A stretch of DNA of 64,000 nucleotides from Candidatus Planktophila vernalis (lineage in GTDB: Bacteria; Actinomycetota; Actinomycetes; Nanopelagicales; Nanopelagicaceae), in the NCBI RefSeq assembly GCF_002288185.1, contig NZ_CP016776.1, forward strand, positions 620,001 through 684,000, given 5' to 3'. Under the pieces are notes generated by a model. That model had not been told where the DNA came from. It did no database searches and was given only the letters and a program-made list of their open reading frames with translations. How positions within the stretch are numbered: the stretch's first letter is position 1; each line of letters begins with the position of its first letter. Positions 18,142 through 27,793 of this stretch are shown here, one piece after another. The position numbers and the translations under genes are program-made.

Positions 18142-20814
18142 GTGGAATCCGCCGAGATCCGTTCGCGCTGGCTGCGCTTCTTTGAATCAGATAACCGTCA
18201 AGGATTAACCCACACCGTTGTTCCATCGGCATCTCTTATCGCTGATGACCCAAACCTCTTACTCGTTAACGCAGGAATGGTTCCGTTCAAACCCTACTTT
18301 TTAGGCGAGATTACCCCGCCTTACAAGCGCGCAACATCAGTACAAAAGTGTGTAAGAACATTAGATATCGATGAAGTTGGAAAAACTACACGCCATGCAT
18401 CATTTTTCCAGATGTGTGGAAACTTCTCTTTCGGTGATTACTTCAAGGAGGGTGCTATTGCACTTGCTTGGGAGTTGTTAACTCGTCCGATTAATGATGG
18501 TGGTTATGGTTTTCCAGAAGATCGTTTATGGGTAACTGTTTATTTGGATGATGATGAGGCTGCAGATATTTGGCACACCAAGATGGGTGTTCCAAAAGAG
18601 CGCATCCAACGCCGCGATATGGAAGATAACTTCTGGTCAATGGGTGTTCCTGGACCATGTGGTCCTTGTTCTGAGATTTATTACGATCGTGGTCCTGCAT
18701 ATGGCGCAGAAGGTGGACCAATTGCAGATGAAAACCGCTACATGGAAGTCTGGAACTTGGTGTTCATGCAAAATGAGCGCGGAGTTGGCTCTGGTAAGAA
18801 TGATTATCCAATTCTTGGTGAGCTGCCAGCAAAGAGTATCGATACTGGTTTAGGTCTAGAGCGTATGGCAGCTCTATTGCAGGGCGTTGAAAACATTTAT
18901 GAAATTGATACGACGATGCAGATTTTAACCAAGGCATCTGAGTTAACAGGTGTTAATTACGGTTCATCTGAGAAATCAGATGTTTCACTTCGCATTATTG
19001 CCGACCATGCTCGTACTTCAGCGATGCTCATTGGTGATGGTGTAACACCCGGAAATGAAGGCCGAGGCTACGTTCTACGCCGCATGATGCGCCGCACAAT
19101 TCGTAATATGCGACTGCTCGGTTCAATGGATCCAATCATGTCCGAGCTCACTGTGGCGGCAATCGGTGCGATGGGACCTCAGTATCCAGAGTTAGTAAGT
19201 GATTCAAAGCGAATTCTCTCTGTCAGCGTTTCTGAGGAAGAGAGTTTCTTGCAAACACTTAAGAGCGGCACACAGATTTTTGATGTTGCAAGTGCAGCCC
19301 TGAAGAAGAGCAAGAGTTCTGTTCTACCTGGCGAGGATGCCTTTAAACTCCATGACACTTACGGTTTCCCTTTCGACTTAACTCTTGAGATGGCCCGTGA
19401 AGAAGGATTAGAAGTTGATGAAGACGGATTCCGCCGTCTGATGAAAGAACAAAAGGATCGCGCTAAGGCAGATTCAAAGGCTAAGAAGAGTGGCCACACA
19501 GATCTATCCGTCTATCGCCAAGTGGCAGATAAGAATGGAAAGTCAGAGTTTATTGGGTACGCCCATCTGACAAGTGAAGCGAAAGTAACTGCAGTTCTAG
19601 TTGATGGCAATCTAGTTGGCTCTGCTGGAGCAGAGGAAGAAGTTGAAATTGTTTTGGATCGCACGCCGTTCTATGCAGAAGGTGGTGGTCAGTTAGCTGA
19701 TGGTGGAACGATCACTTTGGCTAATGGCGCTGTTGTGGAAATTGATGATGTGCAAACTCCTGTCCCAGGTGTATTTGTTCACCGTGGTCGTGTTCTCTCT
19801 GGATCACTTGAGAGCGGATCACAAGGACAAGCTGCAATCGATGTAGAACGTCGTGATGCTATTTCTCGTGCACACACCGCAACTCACATGGTGCATAAAG
19901 CCTTCCGTGAACTTTTGGGGGAGACTGCCACACAAGCTGGTTCAGAAAACTCACCTGGAAGATTCCGTTTTGATTTCCCGGCAACAGGAGCCGTACCTTC
20001 ATCAGTACTCAATGATGTTGAATCACGTGTTAACACGCTGCTTCTAGATAACCTGGAAGTAAGCGCTGAAGTGATGTCACAAGATGCCGCCAAGAAACTT
20101 GGCGCAATGGCACTTTTTGGTGAGAAGTATGGAGACCAAGTTCGTGTTGTCAGTGTTGGTGATTGGGCACGCGAGCTTTGCGGAGGAACACACGTTTCTC
20201 GATCAGGTCAACTCGGTGTTGTAAAACTTTTGAGCGAATCATCTATTGGTGCAGGAGTTCGACGTGTTGAGGCTCTTGTGGGTGTCGATGCTTATCGTTT
20301 CTTAGCTCGCGAACACATCTTGCTTAACTCTCTTACAGACATCATCAAGGGAGCTCGGGTAGAAGAACTCCCAGAGCGCATCAACGGCCTCATCAATGCA
20401 ATGAAAGAGATTGAAAAAGAGCTAAGTGTGTTGCGCTCTGCGCAAGCACTATCTCAAGTTGGCGAGATTGCTAAGGGCGCAAAGGTTGTGAATGGAACAA
20501 CAGTTATCACAGCACTCTTGGGTGATGGCATCTCTGGTGATGATTTGCGCAAGATTGCACTTGAACTTCGCTCAAAGGCTGCTAACAGTGTCGTTGCACT
20601 GATCAGTGTCAATGATTCCAAGCCAGTACTAGTTGTTGCGGCAAGTGATGCAGCCCGAGCTGGCGGAGTAAAAGCAGGTGCGCTGGTGAAGATTGGTTCG
20701 ACGGTATTAGGAGGCGGCGGAGGCGGTAAGGATGACTTCGCTCAAGGCGGAGGAACCGATGCGGCTAAATCAGTTGATGCATTAGCGGCAATTTCACACG
20801 CTCTCGTTGGATAA
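18142..20814 (+). CDS. alaS: Alanyl-tRNA synthetase
   Basis: This 890-residue enzyme charges tRNA-Ala and edits mischarged serine and glycine. It has the class II aminoacylation domain at the N-terminus ([19 protein letters not shown], then [17 protein letters not shown]), the editing-domain zinc motif HTATH plus CGGTH, and a C-terminal DHHA1-type domain ending in the glycine-rich [15 protein letters not shown]. The start is a GTG at 18142. The downstream ruvX gene begins 7 bases after the stop. Confidence 0.96.
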   Translation: MESAEIRSRWLRFFESDNRQGLTHTVVPSASLIADDPNLLLVNAGMVPFKPYFLGEITPPYKRATSVQKCVRTLDIDEVGKTTRHASFFQMCGNFSFGDYFKEGAIALAWELLTRPINDGGYGFPEDRLWVTVYLDDDEAADIWHTKMGVPKERIQRRDMEDNFWSMGVPGPCGPCSEIYYDRGPAYGAEGGPIADENRYMEVWNLVFMQNERGVGSGKNDYPILGELPAKSIDTGLGLERMAALLQGVENIYEIDTTMQILTKASELTGVNYGSSEKSDVSLRIIADHARTSAMLIGDGVTPGNEGRGYVLRRMMRRTIRNMRLLGSMDPIMSELTVAAIGAMGPQYPELVSDSKRILSVSVSEEESFLQTLKSGTQIFDVASAALKKSKSSVLPGEDAFKLHDTYGFPFDLTLEMAREEGLEVDEDGFRRLMKEQKDRAKADSKAKKSGHTDLSVYRQVADKNGKSEFIGYAHLTSEAKVTAVLVDGNLVGSAGAEEEVEIVLDRTPFYAEGGGQLADGGTITLANGAVVEIDDVQTPVPGVFVHRGRVLSGSLESGSQGQAAIDVERRDAISRAHTATHMVHKAFRELLGETATQAGSENSPGRFRFDFPATGAVPSSVLNDVESRVNTLLLDNLEVSAEVMSQDAAKKLGAMALFGEKYGDQVRVVSVGDWARELCGGTHVSRSGQLGVVKLLSESSIGAGVRRVEALVGVDAYRFLAREHILLNSLTDIIKGARVEELPERINGLINAMKEIEKELSVLRSAQALSQVGEIAKGAKVVNGTTVITALLGDGISGDDLRKIALELRSKAANSVVALISVNDSKPVLVVAASDAARAGGVKAGALVKIGSTVLGGGGGGKDDFAQGGGTDAAKSVDALAAISHALVG

Positions 20815-20821
20815 TCACTCC

Positions 20822-21247
20822 ATGCAGAGAGGTCGCCGAATCGCTTTTGATTATGGCGATGTGCGAATCGGAGTTGCTGTGTGTGATCCCGATGGAATTC
20901 TGGCTACACCACTGACAACATTGAAAACCTCTGATAGCAAACTTAAATTCCAACTGGCTCAGATTTTCACTGAATACGAACCAATTCATATCTACGTCGG
21001 TAAACCCTCACACATGGATGGACGCGAAAGTGAGTCAGCCGTCAAGGCGGCAAACTTTGCAAAAGAGTTGGGCGAGATGGCATCTTGTCCCGTGACACTC
21101 ATTGATGAGCGTTTAAGTACGGTTACCGCCACTCGCGGCATGCGCGATTCAGGTGTCAACAGCAAGGATGCACGCGCTTCAATAGATCAAGCAGCAGCAG
21201 TTGAGATTCTTAATTTTGCTCTAGAAATTGAAAAGAACAAAGGATGA
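20822..21247 (+). CDS. ruvX: Putative pre-16S rRNA nuclease/Holliday-junction resolvase-like protein RuvX (YqgF)
   Basis: The 141-residue protein has the RNase H-like YqgF fold with AFDYGDVRIGVAV at the N-terminus (first acidic residue), VTLIDERLSTVTA in the middle and a C-terminal SIDQAAAVEIL with the final aspartate. The family processes the 5' end of 16S rRNA in E. coli. A TTG at 20807, inside alaS, is in frame but the ATG at 20822 gives the normal family N-terminus. The alaS-ruvX-mltG-aroE order is conserved across actinobacteria. The stop overlaps mltG by ATGA. Confidence 0.93.
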   Translation: MQRGRRIAFDYGDVRIGVAVCDPDGILATPLTTLKTSDSKLKFQLAQIFTEYEPIHIYVGKPSHMDGRESESAVKAANFAKELGEMASCPVTLIDERLSTVTATRGMRDSGVNSKDARASIDQAAAVEILNFALEIEKNKG

Positions 21248-22275
21248 AGATATTCAACAACCCCCTCATCCGTGTGGTTTCAGCCTTTCTCTTCGTTGCC
21301 CTTCTTAGCCTTTCAATTCACACAGTGAGATCCAATATCTCCTCAGCCCCTGATTTCCCAACAGCGAAAATAGAGGCCAATTCACCGGTAGTAGTTGTTG
21401 AAATTCCAGCTGGTGCTAGCGGTTCTGAAGTGGGACAAATACTTTACGAGAACAAAGTAACCAAATCTGCACTGGCTTACTTTAGAGCAGCAGTTGCAGA
21501 TCCTCGTTCTGCCCAAGTTGCACCCGGTGCACATGAACTAAATCTCGGAATCTCAGCACGTCAGGCTTTGGCCCAACTACTCGACCCCGCACGCATTCCG
21601 AATTTGATTAAGGTATTTGAAGGTGGTTGGAAGAGTGAAGTCATCGACTCTCTACTTAAGTATGGTTTCACAAAGAAGGATATAGATACTGCCTTCAAGA
21701 AAATTGTGTTGCCTTCAGGATTTTCAAATGCTGAAGGTCTACTTTTCCCAGCGCAATATTCATTTCCTGTCGGAACAAGTGCATTAGAGGCTGTGCAAGC
21801 GATGGTTAATCGCTTTTCAGATGAAGCTATGGGACAAGAACTCTTAGCTGCGAAAGGAAAATACTCTCCAGCACAGCTGTTGACCATCGCATCTTTGATC
21901 CAAGCCGAGGGGGGCGCAGGGGATTTCTATAAGGTTTCTCGAGTAATCAGAAATCGCCTGGAAATCTCTATGCCACTGCAGTTAGATGCCACGGTTCACT
22001 ATGTGAAGAAACTTCGTGGAGAAATTTTCTTGAGCACTAATTCCACGCTGATTAAGTCTCCCTACAACACCTATAGAAATTATGGTCTTCCACCATCACC
22101 GATCGGAAACCCAGGAAGTGAGGCAATTGCTGCGGCGTTGAAACCTGCCGACGGGGATTGGCTGTATTTCATTACAGTTGCACCAGGGGACACACGGTTC
22201 ACTCGTTCTCATGATGAATTTCTGACTTGGAAAGCGCTCTTTGTTAAGAACAGAAAGGCAGGGGTATTTAAATGA
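21244..22275 (+). CDS. mltG: Endolytic murein transglycosylase MltG (YceG-like)
   Basis: MltG cuts nascent glycan strands at the outer face of the membrane and so sets their length. The 343-residue protein has one N-terminal membrane helix (about residues 9-27), a LysM-like region around EIPAGASGSEVGQIL, and the catalytic YceG domain with IASLIQAEGGAGDFYKVSRVIRNRL near residues 217-240 and a C-terminal SPYNTYRNYGLPPSPIGNPG. The usual E-x-E at the active site is Q-A-E here, so the second glutamate would be catalytic; this looks like an actinobacterial variation. Overlaps of 4 bases with ruvX and aroE suggest one operon. Confidence 0.93.
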   Translation: MKIFNNPLIRVVSAFLFVALLSLSIHTVRSNISSAPDFPTAKIEANSPVVVVEIPAGASGSEVGQILYENKVTKSALAYFRAAVADPRSAQVAPGAHELNLGISARQALAQLLDPARIPNLIKVFEGGWKSEVIDSLLKYGFTKKDIDTAFKKIVLPSGFSNAEGLLFPAQYSFPVGTSALEAVQAMVNRFSDEAMGQELLAAKGKYSPAQLLTIASLIQAEGGAGDFYKVSRVIRNRLEISMPLQLDATVHYVKKLRGEIFLSTNSTLIKSPYNTYRNYGLPPSPIGNPGSEAIAAALKPADGDWLYFITVAPGDTRFTRSHDEFLTWKALFVKNRKAGVFK

Positions 22276-23075
22276 TAAAAGCCGCTGTCCTAGGATCTCC
22301 CATTTCACACTCCCTAAGCCCACTGTTGCACAGCGCCGCCTATGCACAAATGGGTCTGAAGGCAAGCTATGAAGCGATAGAAGTGAAGGCAGATACTTTG
22401 GCTCAGTTTATGGGTGAAAGAGATGAAACATGGACGGGCTTTTCACTGACTATGCCGTTGAAGGAAGAAGCGATTGCTTATGCAGATCATGTTGATGATT
22501 TAGCAAAGCGAATCAATAGTGCAAATACTTTGTATAGAAAAGCAGGGCAGTGGCACGCTACTTCAACAGATGTTATTGGATTTACAAACGCTCTCAAGAT
22601 GCACAACGTTGATGTGAAGGGCCATGTAGTTATTCTGGGAGCAGGAGCCACTGCGCGTGCTGCAGCTGCTGCATGTGATAATTCAAGTACGCAAATCACC
22701 GTTATCAATCGTTCACTGGCAAGAGTGCAGGCCATGTCAGATGCGGTGATCGAGTCAGAATTAAGTTTTCTCAACTGGGATGATTTGAGTGTTCTCGCCG
22801 ATGCTGATTTGGTGATTAGCACAGCACCAGCCGGCGTGACAGATTCAATTGATCTACCAGACAAAACATCGGTTCCATATTTCGAAGCACTCTATAAGCC
22901 CTGGCCAACACCTGCATCATCTTTGTGGGCCTTGCGTGGGGGAAGTGTTATCGATGGTTTAGATCTCTTAATCCACCAAGCCTTGGCTCAGATTGCTATT
23001 TTTTCAAGCACGGCCTTTGATTCTGCGCTCATGTATAACAAATTACGTGAAGTTGGGTTAGCAGCCCTTAAGTAA
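22272..23075 (+). CDS. aroE: Shikimate dehydrogenase
   Basis: AroE reduces 3-dehydroshikimate to shikimate with NADPH. The 267-residue sequence has the substrate-binding SPISHSLSPLLHSAAY at the N-terminus, the catalytic lysine in MPLKEEA, NSANTLY, the nucleotide-binding GAGATARAAAAA near residue 118 and the C-terminal GLDLLIHQALAQ. The catalytic lysine and substrate serines are present. It overlaps mltG by ATGA and is the first of six genes of the aromatic pathway, with a prepilin peptidase gene inserted as second. Confidence 0.95.
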   Translation: MIKAAVLGSPISHSLSPLLHSAAYAQMGLKASYEAIEVKADTLAQFMGERDETWTGFSLTMPLKEEAIAYADHVDDLAKRINSANTLYRKAGQWHATSTDVIGFTNALKMHNVDVKGHVVILGAGATARAAAAACDNSSTQITVINRSLARVQAMSDAVIESELSFLNWDDLSVLADADLVISTAPAGVTDSIDLPDKTSVPYFEALYKPWPTPASSLWALRGGSVIDGLDLLIHQALAQIAIFSSTAFDSALMYNKLREVGLAALK

Positions 23076-23121
23076 TCCACACACGACTTTGGCAGGCGCG
23101 TGAAAGTCATACTCTTAAGAA

Positions 23122-23523
23122 GTGCTGTATCTCCTCTTCGCATTACCGATATCCATCGCAGACATTGCCTCACGCAAAATTCCTAACATCTATCTGCAGC
23201 TCTATGCCTACGCGGTCGCGGTTCTAGTGGTTTTTCGGGGTGTTCCAGATGCCATTTTCATACTGGTGGTTCTCGTTACTTTATTTCTCATGTCGGCTAT
23301 CGGCGTTGGTATGGGGGATTGCAAGTTGCTGGGCCTAATTGTTCTGATGCTGCAACTATCCAGATTTCAAGAATTTGAACTTCTTCTGCTGGCAATCTTT
23401 ATGATCGCGCTGATTCAAATTGTGCTTATATGGCTCTATTCCAAGGTGATTCCACGAACAATTGCTATGGCTCCAGCGATATTTATCGGAACAACCCTTT
23501 ATTTGGCAACGAGCCAGAGCTAA
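23122..23523 (+). CDS. Small prepilin peptidase (A24 family)
   Basis: This 133-residue, very hydrophobic protein with about four membrane helices has the two aspartates of the A24 aspartic peptidases: D14 in [12 protein letters not shown] and D66 in the GMGDCKLL (GxGD) motif. It lacks the N-terminal methyltransferase half of larger PilD enzymes, so it is of the short TadV/CpaA-like kind that cleaves prepilin leader peptides. Start is the GTG at 23122; the end lies 19 bases before aroC. Its place inside the aro cluster is shared by many actinobacteria. No pilin gene is visible in the window. Confidence 0.75.
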   Translation: MLYLLFALPISIADIASRKIPNIYLQLYAYAVAVLVVFRGVPDAIFILVVLVTLFLMSAIGVGMGDCKLLGLIVLMLQLSRFQEFELLLLAIFMIALIQIVLIWLYSKVIPRTIAMAPAIFIGTTLYLATSQS

Positions 23524-23542
23524 CTTCTGCAAGAATAGGCTC

Positions 23543-24724
23543 ATGCGTTGGTTAACTGCTGGTGAGTCTCATGGTCAGGCACTCAGTGCGATCATTGAGG
23601 GAATCCCTGCCTCGGTAGAAATTACGACGGCAGATATTGATCGTCACTTAGAGCGCAGACGCCTTGGTTATGGCCGAGGAGCCAGACAAAACTTTGAAGC
23701 TGACAAGGTAACAATTCTTGGAGGAATTCGACTAGGTCTGACACAAGGTGGACCAATTGCTATTCAAGTTGGAAATTCCGAGTGGCCTAAATGGGAAAAA
23801 GTGATGTCTGCAGATCCTGTTCCTGAAGATGAAATTAAGGACTTGGCCCGTAATGCACCTTTGACTAGACCACGTCCTGGTCATGCCGATCTAGTTGGAA
23901 TGCAGAAGTATGATTTAGATGACGCACGACCAATCTTAGAGCGAGCAAGTGCTCGTGAAACAGCATCCCGAGTTGCACTTGGTGCAGTTGCAAGAAGTTT
24001 CCTTGAGCAAAGCGTTGGTATAACAATCTTGTCTCACGTTTTATCTATTGGAAAAGCCCGCGTTCCTAATGATTATGCGTTGCCTGATCCAAAGGACATG
24101 GCACGAATTGATAAAGATCCCGTTCGTTGCGCCGATAAAACAACGAGTGCGTTGATGATCAAAGAGATTGAAGCAGCCCACTCAGATGGAGACACCTTGG
24201 GTGGAGTAGTTGAGGTTTTAGCTTTCAATATGCCACCAGGATTAGGTTCACACGTTCATTGGGATCGCAGACTCGATGCTCGTTTAGCTGGAGCGTTGAT
24301 GGGCATTCAAGCCATTAAGGGTGTTGAAGTTGGCGATGGCTTTGAAACTGCAACGCGCCGAGGCTCTGTTGCACATGATGAAATTGAAAAGAATGCCAAA
24401 GGAAAGATTGTTCGCCGCACTGACCGCGCGGGTGGAACCGAAGGCGGCATGTCTAATGGTGAAGTTCTCCGAGTTCGAGCAGCGATGAAACCAATCTCTA
24501 CAGTTCCTAAAGCGCTAGACACAATCGATGTTGCTACGGGGGAGAGTGCCAAGGCGATTAACCAACGCTCTGATGTCTGCGCAGTTCCAGCCGCTGGTGT
24601 CGTAGCTGAAGCAATGGTGGCATTAGTTCTAGCAGAGGCAGTACTAGAAAAATTCGGTGGTGATTCAGTAACCGAAACACGCCGTAATTTCAACAGCTAC
24701 ATGCAGAACCTGAACTTTTCATAA
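23543..24724 (+). CDS. aroC: Chorismate synthase
   Basis: AroC makes chorismate from EPSP using reduced FMN. From the ATG at 23543 the protein has 393 residues and starts [14 protein letters not shown], the family signature. Further signatures are [31 protein letters not shown] and, near the C-terminus, [20 protein letters not shown]. The frame is open 81 bases upstream, into the prepilin peptidase gene, but that extension has no family support. aroK follows 2 bases after the stop. Confidence 0.96.
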   Translation: MRWLTAGESHGQALSAIIEGIPASVEITTADIDRHLERRRLGYGRGARQNFEADKVTILGGIRLGLTQGGPIAIQVGNSEWPKWEKVMSADPVPEDEIKDLARNAPLTRPRPGHADLVGMQKYDLDDARPILERASARETASRVALGAVARSFLEQSVGITILSHVLSIGKARVPNDYALPDPKDMARIDKDPVRCADKTTSALMIKEIEAAHSDGDTLGGVVEVLAFNMPPGLGSHVHWDRRLDARLAGALMGIQAIKGVEVGDGFETATRRGSVAHDEIEKNAKGKIVRRTDRAGGTEGGMSNGEVLRVRAAMKPISTVPKALDTIDVATGESAKAINQRSDVCAVPAAGVVAEAMVALVLAEAVLEKFGGDSVTETRRNFNSYMQNLNFS

Positions 24725-24726
24725 AA

Positions 24727-25227
24727 ATGCCACGTCTTGTTTTGATTGGGCCTCCAGGTTGCGGTAAATCAACAGTTGGCGGTGCCCTAGCCAGCAAACT
24801 TTCAATCGATTTCGTTGATACGGATACTCAAATTGAAACTTCATTTGGCCATAAAATCTCAGATATTTTTGTTGACAAAGGTGAAGCGTTCTTTCGAGAC
24901 TTAGAGTTCGCAGCACTAGCTGAGTCTTTGCAGGTTAGTGATTGTGTCTTATCTCTTGGTGGCGGTGCACCTATTGCATCCAGAGCCCAAGAGCTTCTTA
25001 AGTCCTGCGCTTCTCCTATTTTCTTTTTGGATGTCTCATTAGCAGTTGCAGCTCCTCGTGTTGGCTTTAATCGTGACAGACCACTCTTGCTCTCAAATCC
25101 TCGAGCGCAATGGCAGTCACTTGCAGAGACACGAAGACCTATCTATGAATCTTTAGCAACCTTTGTCATTAAAGTTGATTCCATGTCCGTGGAAGAAGTA
25201 GTTAACGAGATTGCAGCAAAATTATGA
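24727..25227 (+). CDS. aroK: Shikimate kinase
   Basis: AroK phosphorylates shikimate at the 3-OH. The 166-residue protein has the P-loop GPPGCGKSTVG (residues 7-17), the DTDTQIE segment carrying the substrate-binding aspartate, FRDLEF with the conserved arginine, LGGGAP and the lid RDRPLL. All catalytic residues are present. The stop overlaps the aroB start by four bases. Confidence 0.95.
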   Translation: MPRLVLIGPPGCGKSTVGGALASKLSIDFVDTDTQIETSFGHKISDIFVDKGEAFFRDLEFAALAESLQVSDCVLSLGGGAPIASRAQELLKSCASPIFFLDVSLAVAAPRVGFNRDRPLLLSNPRAQWQSLAETRRPIYESLATFVIKVDSMSVEEVVNEIAAKL

Positions 25228-26282
25228 TTCACACTATCCGAGTTCATGCAGAGCATGAATATGATGTAGTTGTCGGTTGTGATTGGCAATCAATCCTCAA
25301 AGACTCAATTGATTCTTACACTCGCGTAGCACTTGTGTATTCATCGGCAATGCGTGATCACATTAAAGGATTCAAGCCAGATAACACTGAGATTCATTAT
25401 TTTGAAGTTGCTGATGGGGAAGGTGCTAAAACTTCTCAGTCCCTGCAATCATTATGGAATTGGTTAGGAGCTGCTGGCTTTACGCGCTCTGATGCAGTTG
25501 TGGGTATTGGTGGCGGGACTATTACAGATCTTGCTGGTTTTGCCGCAGCATCGTGGTTACGAGGCATTGATTGGATAGCTGTTCCAACCACTGTTGCCGG
25601 AATGGTTGATGCAGCAATTGGTGGAAAAACTGGAATTAATAGCGATTATGGCAAGAACTTAATCGGTGCATTTCATTCTCCTCAAAAGGTTTTGATCGAC
25701 ACCTCGTGGCTCACCACGTTAAGTGATAGAGACTTTGCGGCAGGGTTAGCTGAGGTCGTTAAGTGCGGATTCATTATGGATGGCAAGATTCTTGACTTAG
25801 TAAACGGTAAGGGCGTAGCAGAGATTCGCGGGGACGCCTCTCTGGTTCAAGATCTCATTACGCGCTCTGTGGCGGTTAAAGCCCATGTTGTTGGAAGTGA
25901 TTTCAAAGAATCTTTTGGTAGGGAGGTTCTCAATTACGGACATACTCTGGGGCATGCAATAGAAATTCATAGCAAGTATTCACTTCGTCACGGGGAAGCT
26001 GTCTCGATAGGCCTTATTTTTGCCGCCGAACTTGCTGGAGTTAAAGGATTGCTGGATTCAAAGAGCATTCAACTGCACAAACAAATTCTTACTAGCTTGG
26101 GATTGCCCACCACATATCCGCGCGATTCTTGGCAACATCTCTATCCGCTTCTGGCTTTGGACAAGAAGTCACGAGGCCACCAACTTCGATTCGTGGGACT
26201 GAGTGCGATCGGTGAGACCTTGCGCATTGAGGATGCAAATGAAAGCGAACTAGCAGCTGCTTATGAGAGAATTAGCTCATGA
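25224..26282 (+). CDS. aroB: 3-Dehydroquinate synthase
   Basis: AroB converts DAHP to 3-dehydroquinate using NAD and zinc. The 352-residue sequence has GIGGGTITDLAGFAAASWLRGI with the NAD-binding glycines, the active-site block GKTGINSDYGKNLIGAFHSPQ, AEVVKCGFI, and the zinc-ligand region LNYGHTLGHAIE followed by RHGEAVSIG. It overlaps both aroK and aroQ by four bases, so the cluster is translationally coupled. Confidence 0.96.
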   Translation: MIHTIRVHAEHEYDVVVGCDWQSILKDSIDSYTRVALVYSSAMRDHIKGFKPDNTEIHYFEVADGEGAKTSQSLQSLWNWLGAAGFTRSDAVVGIGGGTITDLAGFAAASWLRGIDWIAVPTTVAGMVDAAIGGKTGINSDYGKNLIGAFHSPQKVLIDTSWLTTLSDRDFAAGLAEVVKCGFIMDGKILDLVNGKGVAEIRGDASLVQDLITRSVAVKAHVVGSDFKESFGREVLNYGHTLGHAIEIHSKYSLRHGEAVSIGLIFAAELAGVKGLLDSKSIQLHKQILTSLGLPTTYPRDSWQHLYPLLALDKKSRGHQLRFVGLSAIGETLRIEDANESELAAAYERISS

Positions 26283-26710
26283 AGATCATGGTTATCAATG
26301 GCCCGAATCTGGCTCGCTTAGATATTCGTGATTCCTCTATTTATGGAGATCTTAATTACGCAGAACTTAAATCTTTGATTGAGACAAGTGCATCCTCAGC
26401 AGGGATGCAGGCAGATGTGCGACAGAGCAATGATGAGGCAACGATTATCGGTTGGCTCCATGAAGCAGCAGATGCAAAGTTGCCAGTGATTATTAACCCG
26501 GCAGCATTTACTCATTATTCATATGCAATTCGCGATGCAGCAGAACTATTGAAGGCACCACTTATCGAGGTTCATTTATCTAATCCAATGGCACGTGAGG
26601 AATTTCGTCACACATCAGTTATCTCTGGTGTGGCATCAGGGACAATCGCAGGTTTTGGTCCCAATTCCTATGTTTTAGCGATTAATGCCCTTAAATCCCT
26701 GCTTGGCTAA
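26279..26710 (+). CDS. aroQ: 3-Dehydroquinate dehydratase, type II
   Basis: This 143-residue type II dehydroquinase removes water from 3-dehydroquinate. It keeps NGPNL at the N-terminus, the catalytic tyrosine Y22 and the preceding arginine, EVHLSN and the EEFRHTS element with the catalytic arginine/histidine region. Between NGPNL and the tyrosine the sequence is ARLDIRDSS instead of the usual LGxREP, and the INPGAYTHTS block reads INPAAFTHYS, so the active-site lid has drifted while the core residues remain. It is the last aro gene; about 100 bases separate it from efp. Confidence 0.93.
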   Translation: MKIMVINGPNLARLDIRDSSIYGDLNYAELKSLIETSASSAGMQADVRQSNDEATIIGWLHEAADAKLPVIINPAAFTHYSYAIRDAAELLKAPLIEVHLSNPMAREEFRHTSVISGVASGTIAGFGPNSYVLAINALKSLLG

Positions 26711-26810
26711 GTTGAAAAATCGCCCGGCAAATACGGGTATCCTTAGCCTCTTGTCATTGACAATCAATGGCCGTAAATAATCACCTACAGACATGAGTGG
26801 AGCTTGAACC
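26711..26810. promoter_or_regulatory. efp upstream region with a perfect 13-bp palindrome and a TTGACA box
   Basis: The gap between aroQ and efp holds TTGTCA-T-TGACAA at 26751-26763, a perfect 6-1-6 palindrome that overlaps a consensus -35 hexamer TTGACA (26757-26762). The -10 is unclear; TAATCA at 26778-26783 is 15 bases on. CCCG-N7-CGGG at 26723-26737 could form a weak hairpin but has no following T run. The palindrome looks like an operator over the -35 box. Confidence 0.35.
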
Positions 26811-27371
26811 GTGGCAACTACAGCTGATCTAAAAAATGGAATTACTCTAGAGATTGAGACACAGTTGTGGACAGTCGTTGAGTTTCAGCATGTGAAGCCA
26901 GGTAAGGGCCCAGCATTTGTTCGTACAAAGCTCAAGTCAGTACTTACTGGAAAGGTTATTGATCGCACATTCAACTCAGGTGTAAAGATTGATATCGCTA
27001 TTCTAGAAAAGCGTGACATGCAGTATTTGTATAAAGAAGGCGACGACTTCGTATTCATGGATAGCAAGACTTACGACCAGATGACTATCTCAGCAGCTGT
27101 GGTGGGCGATATGGCTAACTACATGCTCGAAAACACAGATGCAGTGGTTGCTGTTAATGAAGGAAATCCTCTTTATATCGAATTAGCTGCATCAGTACCT
27201 TTGCGTATTACATACACAGAGCCAGGAATCCAGGGAGATCGCTCTTCTGGTGGAACTAAGCCAGCAACAGTTGAAACTGGAATTGAAATTCAAGTACCAC
27301 TCTTTATCAAGCAGGATGAAATTGTCATGGTTGATACACGTGATGGTTCATACCAGGGCCGCGCTAACTAG
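26811..27371 (+). CDS. efp: Translation elongation factor P
   Basis: EF-P helps ribosomes through polyproline stretches. The 186-residue protein has the N-terminal KOW-like domain with ADLKNG and the [10 protein letters not shown] loop, whose tip lysine K32 is the position modified or used directly in bacterial EF-P, and two following OB domains ending in GSYQGRAN. The start is a GTG at 26811, giving [10 protein letters not shown]. nusB starts on the last base of the stop codon. Confidence 0.96.
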   Translation: MATTADLKNGITLEIETQLWTVVEFQHVKPGKGPAFVRTKLKSVLTGKVIDRTFNSGVKIDIAILEKRDMQYLYKEGDDFVFMDSKTYDQMTISAAVVGDMANYMLENTDAVVAVNEGNPLYIELAASVPLRITYTEPGIQGDRSSGGTKPATVETGIEIQVPLFIKQDEIVMVDTRDGSYQGRAN

Positions 27372-27793
27372 TGTCTGCCCGCAGTAAAGCAAGAAAGCAA
27401 GCTTTAGACCTACTCTTCGAAGCTGATATTCGGGGAACTAATGCTTTGGAAACTCTCAACCTCAGAGACATCGTTGAAGAGGGACCAGATGCAAGGCCTA
27501 TTCGAGAATACACACGCTCTCTTGTTACTGGCGTGAGTGAAAATACTCGAAAGATTGATGAACTCATCACGACTTATGCCCAAGGCTGGGATATGGATCG
27601 ACTTCCTAATGTGGATCGCAATATCTTGCGGCTAGGTATCTATGAGATTTTATGGGCAGCTGATATTCCAGACAGCGTTGCAATTGATGAAGCATTGAGT
27701 TTGGCTAAAGAGCTCTCAACCGATGAGTCATCTGGCTTTATCCATGGCGTTTTAGGTCGAATCTCATCACTCAAAGAGAACCTGTCCCTTTAG
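27371..27793 (+). CDS. nusB: Transcription antitermination protein NusB
   Basis: NusB binds boxA RNA with NusE during rRNA transcription. The 140-residue all-helical protein begins ARSKARKQALDLLFEADIRG and contains LPNVDRNILRLGIYEIL and SVAIDEALSLAKELS, typical of the family. The start is a GTG overlapping the efp stop by one base. Its 3' end overlaps the convergent bldD-like gene by 23 bases. efp-nusB-bldD-pyrR is the same neighbourhood as in Streptomyces. Confidence 0.95.
   Translation: MSARSKARKQALDLLFEADIRGTNALETLNLRDIVEEGPDARPIREYTRSLVTGVSENTRKIDELITTYAQGWDMDRLPNVDRNILRLGIYEILWAADIPDSVAIDEALSLAKELSTDESSGFIHGVLGRISSLKENLSL

Noticed and set aside
23536-23541. TAGGCT as a leaderless promoter for aroC
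   Set aside because: It ends one base before the ATG, so a transcript from it would start inside the gene.
23462-23542. N-terminal extension of AroC
   Set aside because: The frame is open but lies in the prepilin peptidase gene and has no family similarity; [11 protein letters not shown] is the normal start.
26723-26737. Terminator after aroQ (CCCG-N7-CGGG)
   Set aside because: The stem is short and no T run follows.
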